Counted from the first letter of the stretch, positions 26,855-40,489 are shown. The stretch is DNA of 64,000 nt from Dacryopinax spathularia (GCA_037974965.1 JBBPFI010000008.1:1302001-1366000); one strand, 5' to 3'. The notes: generated from the letters alone by a model not told the origin. Numbers and translations: made by a program.

Positions 26855-27077
26855 GCTGGAATTTGCCCAAGATACGCAAGAATCAATCAAAACCAACCTG
26901 CGCGTCGTTCTCGCTGTGCTGGCGTCTGCTCTAGGAATAGAACGTGTCGCGGGGAAGTGTATAAGCGGAAGCGCTCAGGTGTAACAATGAGCACAGCTCG
27001 GATAGCACATAGAACCGGATGCATAACCCGGGCGTGCCTATTGTCGTCTCCTCACCACGGTGCGCCAAAAGGTGCCA

Positions 27078-27467
27078 TCAGTCCACTACCACTCCTCTGA
27101 GTCGCAAATCGTTTTTTGCTTCGCTGATTTCCTAGGATGGGACTTTAAGCTGGCTGGGGAGCATACCAGGTCTGCCGACTCACCATGAGCAGTTCTTGAT
27201 ACGCATCAGGACAATCCTTGAAGGTCAGAAGGCCCAATCCGAGGCTTCCAAGGGAGTATGATCCAAAGCTGACGAGCAGCCACCAGGGAACCTGCCCATA
27301 GTTCAGAAGAACAGCGCAAGGCGGCAGGGACTTGGCCTGACCACGGGCAGGATCTCATCTGCAGTCTGCTGCGGGAGGAACGGTACCGGGATGACATGAA
27401 GATATATGAGCGCGTAAATTAGAGTACATATCGAAAGTATGGTCGAAAGATGTGTTGCTCTGCTCAT
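27078..27467 (-). CDS. DPM3: Dolichol-phosphate mannosyltransferase subunit 3
   Basis: Small ER membrane subunit that anchors and stabilises the Dpm1 catalytic subunit, which makes dolichol-P-mannose. Three exons are read (27345-27467, 27184-27291, 27078-27131), giving 94 residues, the normal size. Exon 1 gives MSRATHLSTILSICTLIYAL, the first membrane helix. Joined exons give ILPVPWWLLVSFGSYSLGSL, the second helix and family signature, then GLLTFKDCPDAYQELLMEI and EAKNDLRLRGVVVD at the end. The EISEAKNDLR coiled end is the Dpm1-binding segment by family knowledge. It is head-to-head with the fasciclin gene (163 bp between ATGs) and convergent with the A-T-R reductase. Confidence 0.93.
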
Positions 27468-27630
27468 GGTTGCAGGGGTGGGACTGGAGAAAGGAGGACT
27501 GCCAGTGGCACTGAGAATGGCGAGAACGCGGCCCATCGTAGGCCAGAAGACGCGCATCCAATGATGAGTGGCGATGCCGGCGCCCCGCAATACACTTCTC
27601 GTTCGCACCACCACCACCATCATCGGTACA

Positions 27631-28368
27631 ATGATTGCAAACATTGCTCTAGCCTTCCTCTCATTTTCCTTGCTCACTTCCGCACGTAGTCAACAGGCGA
27701 CTCTGGCTGGAGACCTCAACACGGTTCCTTTCCATCAATCTGTACCTGTCTTGCCCAGTCTCGCCGACCTCCTAACGGTCCACCCCGCTGGCTCAATCTG
27801 GTACGACTACGCTCGCGAAGTTGGCTCCATCTCTAAGCGTCTGTCCGACACTTCATCATTCTCGAAGAGCACGCTCCTCGTACCTATCAATAAGGCTGTA
27901 CTTGCTCTCCATCGCAAACCGTAGGTTGTCCTTGCCCTTGTCTACTTCACCAGACCGACTAAATCATTCAAGGCATCAAGGCCCGGAGACTGACGAGGTT
28001 GAGATTACAGACGAGAGGACCAGGCTCAATGTGGAGCGTTGGGTGTCTGCTCATATTATTCCCGTACGCCTCGCCAGTCGCGAAGTACTGTGCCTTTACT
28101 CAAGTCCGTGCGAAGACGGCGCCTATCGATCTCTCGTCAGATGTGCCGCATGCCACTCTCCTGGAAGGACATCCAGTCTCATTCAGTGCAGTAGTTGCAT
28201 CAGGAGGAGGATGGGAACGATATCTTGTTAATCATAGCATTCACATACTGGACAGAGCCCAAGTGAGCCTAAATCATCCTTCCGCCCGGCTCGGGCTATC
28301 TGATTTACCATGGCTTGCAGGCTTCAAATGGCGATATTTACTTCATCGACGGTGTACTGAGCGTGTAA
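27631..28368 (+). CDS. Secreted fasciclin (FAS1)-domain protein
   Basis: The start at 27631 gives MIANIALAFLSFSLLTSARS, a good cleavable signal peptide; an in-frame ATG at 27574 would add 19 residues and bury it. The mature part holds one FAS1 domain: PSLADLLTVHPAGSIWYDYA, the H1-like STLLVPINKAVLAL, the long loop with ERTRLNVERWVSAHIIPV, and the H2-like NGDIYFIDGVLSV at the end, which follows an intron ending at 28320. Fungal FAS1 proteins occur at the cell wall or vacuole and are thought to mediate adhesion; the exact role here is not known. No GPI signal is evident. Convergent with the MYST gene at a distance of about 100 bp. Confidence 0.8.
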
Positions 28369-28470
28369 ATGCTGGATACAGGATACACACATTGCATTCA
28401 CTCTACGTCCGTGGCAGGAAATTGTACATTCATGTACGCATAGTTGCATCTACAAGCACGAGACACTGGT

Positions 28471-30159
28471 TCACAGAAGGATATGCTCGGGGTGTAAGAA
28501 CTGGGGTTTGACATTATACGTCTGCGCGACTCGCTCAAGATCCTGTTGAGGAATGACTATTTCAACGTGGTTGTCCGTCCCGCTGGTTCTTCGTCTCTTA
28601 AGCAAGCCGCACTCGTTCAGCGCAAGAGAAATATCCTCGGGTCGAATGTACGTCGCTTGAGCCAATTCTTGCAGAGTTATCTTCAGCGAGACGTCCAGGC
28701 CGTTGATGCTCCTTTTGCCAGCAAAGGGGTCTTCCATGTGGTGCCCATTCGCCGTTGCCGTCCGGGCTCGCGTCCGCGGAAGCTCTCCGTCCCAACCCTT
28801 GGTATTTTTCCATTTGCGAACGCCGACTCCTCTTACAGGAGAGCTCGGCAAGTCGAACGCCAGACGCATGTGACGAACCAGAACCGAGATCCAGAAAGCA
28901 AAGTAAGTCCTGACTCCAGCTTCCGATAGAGGTCGTTCTGGACTGCCAAAGATGCCTTCTCGACGAGAAAGCTCATAGCCTAGAGAACTTCCGGTCAGGT
29001 GTGACCACGGCGGAATTCACGCGCACCCACTGAATTCTACCATGAGCATGCCATATCCCCGCTTCTGATACTGAGGAAATGTGATGATGCAAGCCAGGTT
29101 GTTATTATCATACGAGATCTTCTCCTGCGTCTCACTCAGATTCCGCCGCGATGCGGACGGTGCCAAACACACCTTGGAAAAGAAACCGAGAACATGGTCT
29201 CGTTTTGGATCTCCATCCGTAAGGACGTAAAAGACGACTGTAGGAAATGTAAGCGAATTTGCCCCACAATATGCGCTCCAGGTCATACAGGGCTCCACGT
29301 CAAAATATATCTCCTTCACATCAATGAACAGCTTTCCAAAAAGCGACATGTTCTGACAGAACAGCTGGCTTCACGGGTGAATCTGACCGTCCTATCGTGG
29401 GCAACTGTGTCAAATACCTTGGAAGATGCGCCGTCGACTTCCCATATAGTGAGGGCGCCCTTTTGGTATACTTTTCGTCCTGGCGGGTGTGTTGCATTGC
29501 AGAGTTTCTAAAGGGCCATCAGGTACGCCTTCTTGGCCGTAGGAAAGGAGCTCACCCAGTGATGTTCATGGCTCGATGCATTCTTCATGTATTTGAAACA
29601 CCGGTCGCATACCCAGAGCGTAGCGGCATTTGGCCCGAAATCGCTCGGCTCTTGAATATCGCCCTGTTTTCTGCTTCTACTGTGACGCGCGTTCGCACTC
29701 GGGGGAGGTGGAGTGACCCTTTGAAACTGTGTATACACAGCATCGTCTTCGTCCGGCAAAGGGTAGGGAGAATAATATCTGACCATCAGTTCAGGAAAGC
29801 GAACCGCAGCTCCGGGGCATAAGCCCACGTACCCCGGGACAATCTCCCACGTTCCAAAATGTATTGTGCGAAAGTTTCTTTTCGCACGAGGTCGCGGCCT
29901 CGGTTGTCCGAGAGCAGTATTTTGTTGCAACACAGCTTTGGTCATATCTACCACGTTCGGAGCCTTGATAACCACCGATATTAGACAATGGAGCGGAAGG
30001 GGGATTGTCCCACGCACCGCTCCGTCCACAGCATCGAGTTTTTGCCGCTTTCGGGGGGGCTGCCCGGTGATGTCCTCCGTGATGTTTGCGCCGATCTCCG
30101 CAATGACAAGTTGCTCCTCCTCCTCCGAGCCACCTCCGTCAAGCGTAGGCCAATCCATG
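28471..30159 (-). CDS. MYST-family histone acetyltransferase (Sas2/MOF-like)
   Basis: Nuclear lysine acetyltransferase. The start is at 30159 (MDWPTLDGGGSEEEE). The C2HC MYST zinc finger is visible: LWVCDRCFKYMKN, EHHW before an intron, and KLCNATHPPGRKVY after it. The catalytic core has LFCQNMSLFGKLFID, EIYFDVEPC, DHVLGFFSK and NNNLACIITFPQYQKRGYG, which contains the conserved catalytic-region Cys and the acetyl-CoA loop QxxGxG/A as QKRGYG. Then comes YELSRREGIFGSPERPLSEA, formed across an intron, with the general-base Glu in SPERP. No chromodomain or PHD finger is present, so it resembles the short Sas2 type; the precise paralogue is not certain. It shares a 276-bp divergent gap with the epoxide-hydrolase-like gene. 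Confidence 0.88.
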
Positions 30160-30435
30160 CCAAAAACACGAATAGATATGCCAGAGATATCAGCGGGCAG
30201 GCAGGATAGTCGTTGAGTGAAGAAGACGGTATATAAGTTGTTTTGAAGCGGTGCAGACGGGTTTCCCAAATGGGATCCGTCCCTGAAAGAAGCAGCGGCG
30301 GGGCGACCGGGGAATACCAGACGCCGGCATATTGACCGCAGACCATCATCAGAACGGGCCGCCGTCCGAGAACGTAACAGATATATAAAGACCGCTGCAC
30401 GCAAACAATGGCTTTGAACGCACATAAGTCTCTTA

Positions 30436-31815
30436 ATGATGCTCTCTGCAGTCTTTGCAACTTGCTGGTTCGCTGGTGTCCACGGGGTGGGGTTGGCAGC
30501 GGCACTGCCATTCAACCCACGGACCTACACCCAGCATACTGTCTCTTGCCCGGCAGTGGACCGCTCTGTGTATCCTCCTTTGTCGAAGACTATTGAGCTG
30601 AGTGCGCCCGACTTCTTAGGCAATGGGTGGAGACCTCATTGTACGCGACAGAGTATGTGGACATTAATCCGTCCGACGCGAAGAAAACCCTTCTCCTCGT
30701 TCACGGCTGGCCATCATTGTGGAGCACGTGGGCGAACCAGATACAAGAATTCCAAGTAGGCTATCTTCTCATCCTTTCCGCTGCGGTGACCCATTGCTTC
30801 CAAGCACGACTATCACTTGATCGTACCTGATCTGAGGGGATTTGGTCTCTCCGGTCACCCTGGAGATGTCCAATCTTCTTCTCATATGGAGGACGTTGTG
30901 TCCGACCTCATTTGCATTCTCGACCAGCTGGGTGTCCAGGCCGCAGTATGCGTTGGACACGATTGGGGTGCTGAAGCATGCTGGGAGGCGGGCCGGGAAC
31001 GACCGGATCGATTTACGGAGCTTGCTGGTGCGGTCGTGCCGTACATGCCCTCGGCCGGCCCGTACACACCAATGGAGGCCATGGTGACATACCTGCCTAA
31101 GCTCACGTATCAGATTTATTTCGCCAACGATACTAAGGGTGCGACGACAGAGTTGGATGCCGATATACGTCGCACGTTGCGGGGAACTCTGAGAAGCGTG
31201 CAATCTCCTCCCCCTCCGGCCTTCCTCACCTCTACCACGTCGTTCTTGGACGCATGGTCCCATGTCCCCGAGATCCCGCCTATTCCGTTCATGACACAAG
31301 ACGAGGAAGACTACATGGTTGAGAGCTATGGTCATCAAGGCTTCGGCAAGAGTACGTAAGACCAACGGGTACAATGGGAGAACCTGCTGAACGCGTTTGC
31401 CGCAGCGCTCCAATTCTATACCAATGGTAATCGTCTGGGATCTTACTCGTTTCAGAGCAAGCAAGGCAATTTCACTCTTGCGCAGCCATCTCTGTGGATA
31501 GTTCCAACACAGGTGGAGTTCACGCAACTCTCCGCCTGCCTTGACTTGCTGAACGAGAAGCTCAGGATCCCGTCGCGGACTGGGTAGAAGTTAACCAAAT
31601 GCTACGGTCCGACCAATGGTTCACGAACCTCACTACTAGAGTAAGTTACGCGCGATACTCGCAGGTAAACGAGCATGTGCTAACCCCATACCCAGAAGCT
31701 AGACACCGCCCACTGGCCTCAGCTGGAGGACCCGCGTACATTCAATAGTGTTCTGAGAGATTGGCTGGCCTCGCTGGAGCCGCTTGACCCTCCACGACCA
31801 AGAGACGAGCTCTGA
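30436..31815 (+). CDS. Secreted epoxide hydrolase-like alpha/beta hydrolase
   Basis: The N-terminus MMLSAVFATCWFAGVHGVG is a likely signal peptide, so the product should enter the secretory route. The fold shows the oxyanion-hole motif LLVHGWPSLWSTWANQ, VPDLRGFGLSGHP, and the nucleophile elbow VGHDWGAEACW, with Asp in the place used by soluble epoxide hydrolases and haloalkane dehalogenases. The lid and C-terminal part run to DAWSHVPEIPPIPF and AHWPQLEDPRTFNSVLRDWL, where AHWPQLE supplies the probable catalytic His. Stop is at 31813-31815. Introns join GKT-LQFYTNG and VPTQ-DPVADWVE in frame. The substrate is unknown. Convergent with the RBBP4 homologue at about 100 bp. Confidence 0.85.
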
Positions 31816-31919
31816 TCTGCCATTGGCTCTCCAACACTCACGAACAGCCTCCTTGCAGGCAACCTGTCTATGGCTGAGGATGTCATTATTCCTGCAATCG
31901 ATACACTTCTGCATACTAG

Positions 31920-33764
<1,845 letters not shown>

Positions 33765-34327
33765 TTGGTGAAGGCAGGGAGGTGCCTCGAGCACGATGGT
33801 TTGGGAAAGACGCGTAGGTGCATGGCAATGAGCGCGTCGCGTTCTTGAATTGCTTGGGACCCTGGTCGCCTTTAGACCATCCGCACGCTTATAATAATCT
33901 TTAACTAACTGAACTAACTAACTTATGTAATTCCAAAGTCAGCGCGTTAGGCCAGCGTTCGGACTGAAATCCTTCACCATCATGGGCGGCCGTTGCAAAG
34001 TGACAAATCAAACCGAGAGACAGCTACACGGCCGGTACACAAGATCGAATGCCACCCGCTAATCAACATACTGAACAGCAGGAAAGAACGCACATCAGAA
34101 ATTCCAAGCGAGAGATGGCCCCGATCATCTTGGTGGGTCGGTCGCGAATTCAATCTGCCCGTCCAGACGCCTTCTTCACGAATGATCACCTTCGTAAGGC
34201 AAACTCCCAAGTGCGGTAAGAGGAGCTTTCGTCCTGCCCAGCTCCTGCTGTAGGTCCAGCGGTCATAATAGATTGTCCGCCGCCTATTGTCCGCCGATGT
34301 TCATACTTCAGATACTGTACATCAGCG
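33765..34327. other. Intergenic region upstream of RBBP4 homologue
   Basis: About 560 bp. The stretch 33,890-33,925 has repeated AACTAACT units (AACTAACTGAACTAACTAACTT-like), a short simple repeat. No coding frame with a recognisable domain is seen. Confidence 0.4.
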
Positions 34328-35342
34328 TCATACAGCCTTTGCTAAGCGCCTGCTTACACCTGGATATGTGGTTGGCTCGAAAACGTATGAGCGTACTTGT
34401 TCGTAGATCGGGTGTCCAGGGGGCGGATGCTTGGCTAATTGTGGCACCTCCCTGTCAAATGTCAATTGTAAGCAGATTGACACAACCAACTCCGAATACC
34501 AGAGCGTATACGGCATAGAGTTGCGGAGAGTAATTAACACTCTTCCACGGGGGTCGACTGGTTTCTTCCGTTGCCTGCTAGAGTCGGCGACATACTCCTC
34601 TTCTTCAAGCAAGTTATGATCTTCCACGGGCAGGGGGGAAGGCGATATAAAGCCAGCGACCGACTGTAAGAAGCCAAGAATGAGCCTTTGGTTCACCTGG
34701 ATATTTCGATCTTGATCATCTATGCCCGCTCCTGGTATGAGAGAGCTGCATGAGTAGAGCTATGGACCAAAAACGAAGCCGAGGAGCACCTGCATGCGGG
34801 AAGTTCCACACTATGCGCGAAAACCCTCCTAAGTCTTTAGCCCGAACTCGAAAAGACTTATTCTTCCCGAGATTGCGTGCATCGAGCTGAAATATTACGT
34901 GGGCGTTATGAGCTCTCAAAAGCTGTATATTTTTGGCCGCTTCTGGATACTTCTGGTAGAGTTGCTCTTCTGTGTCGTACGTAGTCGCGGTGATGCGGTG
35001 GCCAGGTATACTATGGTGTTGGATGAGAGAAAGTGCGAAGGAGAAGTTGCCTGGTACACGTTCATGAGGTTTCCGAGCTCCTTCTCCAGCGAATCAGCCC
35101 GCACCTTCGCCGATTAATAACGTCTTGTCCCATTCCGACACGAATGGGATGGGTTGGCGGTGTGCGGCGTGGTCTGCTCGTCGCACTGACGTTTCTCCGG
35201 ATATTTTCTTTCGCATACGTTGGTCTTTCATTTCCTGGGCACGTTGGCCCGACTTAGCTCTCTTTCGTTCATCTTCGCGAGACTTTAGGGATAAAAGAGC
35301 TGACTTGAGTCCACCCTTGCGTTTGGAGGCTGATTTCGTCAT
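34328..35342 (-). CDS. BMT5: BMT5-like 25S rRNA (uridine-N3) methyltransferase
   Basis: Probable nucleolar Rossmann-fold methyltransferase of the DUF2431 family; yeast Bmt5 makes m3U2634 in 25S rRNA. The start at 35342 gives MTKSASKRKGGLKSALLSLK, a basic head, followed by PIPFVSEWDKTLLIGEGAG (the motif I equivalent of LLVGEGNFSF). Then come a segment ending LRAHNAHVIFQLDARNLGKN, the acidic-loop and catalytic region FSRIVWNFPHAG (NFPH is the family signature), VNQRLILGFLQSVAGFI (RLNQ-type helix), TLRNSMPYTLWYSE, and the end PTTYPGVSRRL, matching the YPGYxHRR terminus. Several introns interrupt it. Assignment rests on NFPH and the flanking order. Confidence 0.82.
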
Positions 35343-35957
35343 GGAGCAAATATAGTGAAGGTCTGTTGTCACCTGAGGGTCGACATAGACCCTGACTCGC
35401 TCGCGACGTGGTTCGCCCACACCGAGTGCGACGACCACCGGCTGGCGCACTCTTCCGTCCGTCCCATTCGAGAGCAATTGCCAGTCATGGTACACGTCCT
35501 TTGCAATGTGTGCGGGCGCAAAGATACTCATGTAGGACCAGCCTACCGCCTTCGAGATGCGAAAGAAGAACCAGCAGTTTGCTGCTCGCGCGCGCTCTGG
35601 AAAGCCAACCGTTAATCCTTCCACCAGGGAGAAGCTGAACAAGTGGGTGGGCCGAGTTTGATCTTATCGGAAGATGCTGAAAAACGCACTATGATAGGCG
35701 TTCTCCTGTTGGGATAGCCGCACTGGTGCTCCTGTTCGTCGTTCTTCTAGGCGGAGGAAGGTTCCCCTTTCATTATACAAGAGGCCGTGCTGCGGAAACT
35801 CACAGCTATCGCAGGCATCTTCGAGCTCTTACGACTGTTCTTTTGAATATCAATGTCTGTTCTTCAGGAGTACAGCACTAAGGGTCTCAACTGATTTCCC
35901 ACAGATATGGGATGGCGTAATATTACATGGAGCCGTCGGCAACTACAATTAGCTCGG
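35343..35957. other. Intergenic region between BMT5-like and FIP1 genes
   Basis: About 615 bp upstream of the BMT5-like start and downstream of the FIP1 stop. The open frames through 35,360-35,640 have no domain and no support from codon pattern. Presumed promoter and 3' UTR. Confidence 0.35.
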
Positions 35958-37969
35958 TCATCGCCGTTTGGAGCGTGCATTGTCCTCCTCGCCCGCGTAA
36001 GGTCTCTTTCGACCGCTTGCGGCTGAATCGACGACCGTGCCGCCTCCATAATCCAGTCCCTCCACCTCCTGCTTCACGGGTTCCCGATCTTTATCCTTAT
36101 ATGTTGTCCGATTCCGCGGACCTGTTGGCACGTTCGGCGGAAGGGGTGATGCCGGTCGAGTCGGGAGAGTTTGCACTGTACAGGGAGCCCATCAGTTAAG
36201 CGTCAGGATGTCAGTTCGTCCACTCATACAGCTTTCCCCCGTCACTAAGCCGATCCCTCTACCCCTACCGCGGGCGGATGGGAGTATGCCTCGTATTGGC
36301 GGGGTTCCTCGGCTAAGTTGCGGTGTACCGCGGCCTGGACCGCGCGTAGCGTAGGCTTGTTCGCCGTTGGGCGTACTGGCCTCAATGTTATATCCTGGAA
36401 GCCCATTGAAAGGCGCGGCGTTCTGAAGACGACATGCTACTTTGTTAGAAAGGTCCACCCAAAAAGAATTAAACTGGGACGCACTGTTCCAGTCATGTCG
36501 CTCATAGCGCCGACAGAAGGTCCAGATGCGGGAACGGCAGAATACGGGTGTATAAAGCCGTCGGAAGGTATGCCTTCCACTCCAGCCATTGGGCCGTGTA
36601 TAGTCGCCATGGTATTTTCTGGTATGCGTGCCGTCTGCTCCCCATTCATTCCTGCTGCCAACGCGTTCTGCTGCATAGGTTGCATGCCACCCGTCCCCAT
36701 ACCAGGGAGACCCATCATCTCCGCCCCAGGCATACCTCCCATCGCATGAAGCATGCTCTGCGGTAAGCCCAAAGGCATGGAGGTTGACATATTCGCACTT
36801 TGGATGGCCATAGTACGCATCTCGGGGGGCAGAGCCAACAACTGATTCTCGGGCATCCCCGTGTATGCCTAATCCGCGTTAGGGCAACGAGCAAGATGAG
36901 CACGGATTTCTGCACTTACAATGACATTCTGTTTGAGCACAGCGCTGAGCTCGCTGAGTTCCTTTTTCCTGAGACAGTACGCCTCCCAAGATATCTCGTC
37001 AAAGCCGTAGTTGAACCAGTCGCTAAGATCACTGCCGGCCCGCCTCCAGGGCTTCTCCACTAGTGATTGGAGCTCAACTTCGTAGATCGAGCGAGCATCT
37101 AGCATTCCGGGCGTTGAAGGATCTATTTCAGGCGCATTGGAGGCCGCGCGCGGAGGAGGCCCGTCAGGTATGGGACGATCCTCTTCAAGCGATTGCTTCG
37201 CAGACGTCGACACGGGCTCCCCTGTCGATTTGGTTCCCGTTGGACCAGCATTGGCCGGCTGGGAGGTCGCTGAGCCCTTCGAGATAGTGAAGCTCGCATC
37301 CCGTTCACGTGGCGTATACTCGGTGGTCAGAAGGCTGCTAGCTGGGGCACCGAAATTCAGTGGGTAGAATGTACATGTTACAGCTTGATCTCACACTTCA
37401 CGGGGGAGGCAGCAGCTGGTCGAATCGGGCGCTGTTGGCTAGGATCTCGGAAGTCAATTGACCGTGGTTGCGGTTGAAGAATTATCTCCAGATCCTGGCA
37501 AAATATGAGCAGGCTTTTGGTGTGGTCTAAAAGACATACGCACATCGTCATCGCTCTCAGTATCTTCGTCCTGCTCGTCCTGCTCGTCCTCTTCCTCCTC
37601 CTCATCTTCACCATTTGGGACATCTGCTGCTAACCCGTCATCCTCGCTATGCTCCATGGGCTGTTCGTCCCCCTCGCGGTCAACCTGAACTCCGTTCAGC
37701 AGGTTCAGAGACAATTCGCTCTCGACCGCTGTGGGCACCGTCGCGCTGAACAGCGACAGTCAGTTTCTCCTCTGGTAAGCGGTCGGATGTCCATACACAT
37801 TGTCCCCTTGTTCAGAACCTACAAGCAGAGAGTAAGGAATTGATCAGCAAATGCTTCCAGAAGACGCCGTATGAGGAGGCCCACTAGCTTGCTTCACCTC
37901 CTCCTCCTTCTCATTTGTGACAACCGAGCCGTCCTCATCGCCGTACAAGAAGGCGTCGTCATCGTCCAT
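35958..37969 (-). CDS. FIP1: Pre-mRNA polyadenylation factor FIP1
   Basis: Subunit of the cleavage and polyadenylation factor that links poly(A) polymerase to the complex. The start is at 37969 (MDDDDAFLYGDEDGS). A long acidic stretch follows (SEDDGLAADVPNGEDEEEEE), then the core Fip1 motif across exons 37,213-36,869: RSIYEVELQSLVEKPWRRAG, SDLSDWFNYGFDEISWEAYC, RKKELSELSAVL. This matches the family consensus KPWRxPGxDxSDyFNYGFnExTWxxYC. The C-terminal half is Met/Gly/Pro-rich (LPGMGTGGMQPMQQNALAAG), then RG-rich, ending EEDNARSKRR. It is head-to-head with ATP synthase subunit e (295 bp). Confidence 0.94.
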
Positions 37970-38264
37970 AATAGTCGTGGATAACGATTACGTAGAAGAT
38001 GTGTTAGGTGCCAGTGGGCATGTATGCACTTGGCTAGGTCCTGGGTGGCGACATCATGGCGCTCAGGGTTCACATTGCACGAACCCCCATTTCATCCGGT
38101 AGATGATGGGTCTTTCCTTGTCGTTAGCCTTCCGAACCTCAAGCATACAGAGATCAAAAGTAAAACTTGGTGTGCCAATGCCTTTAATGTTTTCTCCTTG
38201 GCATGAGCTCACCCCTCACAGGGTCCGTCTGTGTGGAAAGACTCTCGACATTACCTTCTTTACC

Positions 38265-38731
38265 ATGTCGTCAACCGTGAATGTAGGTTCGAACGCAATA
38301 TTGCCGTTGTGCGATGGGTTGCGCAATGAGAAGGGATGATGAGGGCAAGCCCTGCTTCTATACTCTGCGACCTCTATTCATTCCATTCCGCGGGTGTTTC
38401 TTGGTGCATGCTGATGAGACCATCGAAGGTTGTTCGTTATTCGGCGCTTCTTGGCGGCATTTTCTACGGTATTGTGCACCGGCGGACGCTGCAGTCACAA
38501 CACGACGCTAAAAAGGCTGCTCATGAGCACGAACGGAAAGAGAAGCTGATTGAGGAGGCAAGGGAGGCATGGCGAAAGAAGCATGCAGGCGCCTCTTCCG
38601 GTGGTGAGCGCAATAAGTGGGGTTTTTCGAAACGGATGGTGATTGATGCTGAACTCGTAGTCATCACCGATCCGGAAGATCCCAACTTCGATCTGGAGAA
38701 AGCGTTGTCGCAGTGGGAGAAGGATGCATGA
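38265..38731 (+). CDS. ATP21: ATP synthase subunit e, mitochondrial
   Basis: Small inner-membrane subunit needed for F1Fo dimer formation and crista shape. Two exons are read, 38265-38282 (MSSTVN) and 38429-38731, giving 106 residues. The junction restores MSSTVNVVRYSALLGGIFYG. The single membrane helix has the GxxxG dimer motif (GGIFYG), as in yeast Tim11/Atp21. A charged coiled coil follows (KAAHEHERKEKLIEEAREAW), then a tail with DPEDPNFDLEKALSQWEKDA. It lies about 250 bp upstream of the left arm of the large inverted repeat and looks undamaged. Confidence 0.92.
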
Positions 38732-38982
38732 TCGTGCAGGAATGTCGTGATAGCGACACGGCGTACTTGTTCGCGGAGCGTGGACAGGTGTTGATCAGCT
38801 GTTGGCCGGTCAAGCTTGCTAAAAACTCAATAATCGCAGCATTGTTGCTTCCCCTCTACGACCCTTATGAACTCCGGATGGAGACAATGTGCAACTTGTT
38901 GAGGCCACTCATAGATCATACCCCAGGTGATCTGCTGGTATGTCCACGACTTCGTGCAGCCGCTATGTGCCGCGATTTGGAA

Positions 38983-39761
38983 GAGACTATGTGCTGGTGC
39001 ACGCCGCTGCAGGCGGTGTCGGGCTCCTGCTGTGCCAGGTATCGTGTTCCACGGCTCGGGCGGGCGGGGGCTGATGTCAAGCCTTCTTGGAGGTGTGCTC
39101 CCATCTGGGTGCCCATGTTATTGGGACGGTGTCTTCCGAAGCAAAGGCGAAGCTTGCGAAAGAAAATGGAGCCGAGCATGTCATTATTTCTAAAGAGCGA
39201 GACGTCGTTGAGGAGGTAAAGAAGTTGACTAACGGAGAGGGCTGCCACGTTATCCTGGATGGCATCGGCAAAGACACGTAGGCAACCCGGTGTTCCGTTA
39301 CCACGCTGATCTGTGATGCCCTTCTCAGTTGGGAAAGCGACTTCGAGATGATCAGGCGCAAAGGGACCATTATCACATACGGGAACGCGAGCGGTGTAGG
39401 CGAGTGAACCACACAGACAGACACCGACTCGAGCTCACACGGACGATCCGGACAGTACCACCGTTTGCGCCTCTTAAGCTGGCACCTAAGAACGTCAAGG
39501 TTGCGCGACCTACGTGAGCTTGTCCTATGGAGCGTTGGAGGCTGACGCTGATATACACGTCTGTGCAGCTTGTTCGGCTACATCGTCACTCCCGAGGAGT
39601 CCGCTGAGTACTTCAGCTGGCTCTTCGAGCTAATTGATCAAGGTGTTCTGAGATTCCATGTCCACGCTGAATATCCGTTCACTGCCGATGGGGTCAAGAA
39701 AGCGCAGCAGGACATAACGTCTCGTGGTACAACGGGCAAGCTGGTGGTCAAAGTACCTTAG
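38983..39761 (+). pseudogene. 5'-truncated copy of quinone oxidoreductase
   Basis: Mirror copy of the 3' part of the gene at 41622-43027. It begins with the codons for DYVLVHAAAGGVGLLL, so the N-terminal catalytic domain, the start codon and the promoter are missing. What remains is the nucleotide-binding domain (SHLGAHVIGTVSSEAKAKLA; VVEEVKKLTNGEGCHVILDG) and the C-terminal exon ending GTTGKLVVKVP. Exons and splice sites in the copied part look the same as in the intact gene, which suits very recent duplication. It is probably not expressed as a working enzyme unless read from upstream ATP21 transcription. Confidence 0.88.
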
Positions 39762-40489
39762 GTTCGTATAGCTCGTCCATCAATCGGAAGTGGCTTTCAT
39801 TTTTCGTTAAACCAAGGAGAGCTGAACGCGCAATCTTTGATCACCGGGGTCCATTCAGACAGGTTCTAAGCCCCTCCCCCCTGTCGTTCTCCTGCTCGAT
39901 CATGCCTCCTCGCTCGAGTGACTCATCCATACGAGTGACCCCCCACGCATGCTGTCAACCGGGCTTTCGGGGCTTCTGCAGCATGTCTCAGCCTCTTGGG
40001 GTGCCTTAGGCACCTTTTGAGCCGGCTTTAGATGCAAGTGGCTCCATAACTTGTCATAGTTTCGATGTCGCCACACCGTGTAGGCCGTGGATTGTTCTCA
40101 GACGCATCAAAATAGCATTGTACCGGTCATTCGCGCCGTGCGACGGTTTGGGAGAGTCCATGTGGTTGAGACCCTCTCTCTTGGTTAGATAGAGGCCTCT
40201 ACTGAGGCATATCCTCCCCAGTAGTCTACTCCCTTGCTTGTGCTCCCGGAGTCGAAGAAAACGGTGTCCTACCTCCATAGGTGACCCGCGCCACCCACTC
40301 CCTGTGCGGACCGCTGCGGGGCAGCTCATCCCTGCAGGGGGTCGGCATACCCTGACGGTGCACTCAGAAATTGTAGGAGACATCGCAATCTTCCTTAGCT
40401 GCGACCATGATGGCAAGACATGCTTTCAGCATGCCTCACTCTTTTTGCACAGGGGTATGACACAAGAATGCACATGCAGCATAAGACAC
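38983..40489 (+). repeat. Left arm of large inverted duplication
   Basis: This stretch is the reverse complement of 40894-42400, base n matching base 81383 minus n, with no gap along 1,507 bp. I noticed only two mismatches (near 40,373 and near 40,478). The arm begins inside a codon of the quinone oxidoreductase gene (GGAGACTATG in the intact copy) and runs past that gene's stop to a non-coding stretch. The outer junction with ATP21 3' sequence shows at most a few shared bases. Confidence 0.95.

Noticed and set aside
20591-31815. Secondary-metabolite gene cluster around the A-T-R reductase
   Set aside because: The reductase is flanked by DPM3, MYST, AP-3 and kinase housekeeping genes; no cytochrome P450, regulator or transporter lies close by.
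33890-33925. AACTAACT simple repeat as a regulatory array
   Set aside because: Only a few imperfect units, not tied to a promoter element; likely a short microsatellite.
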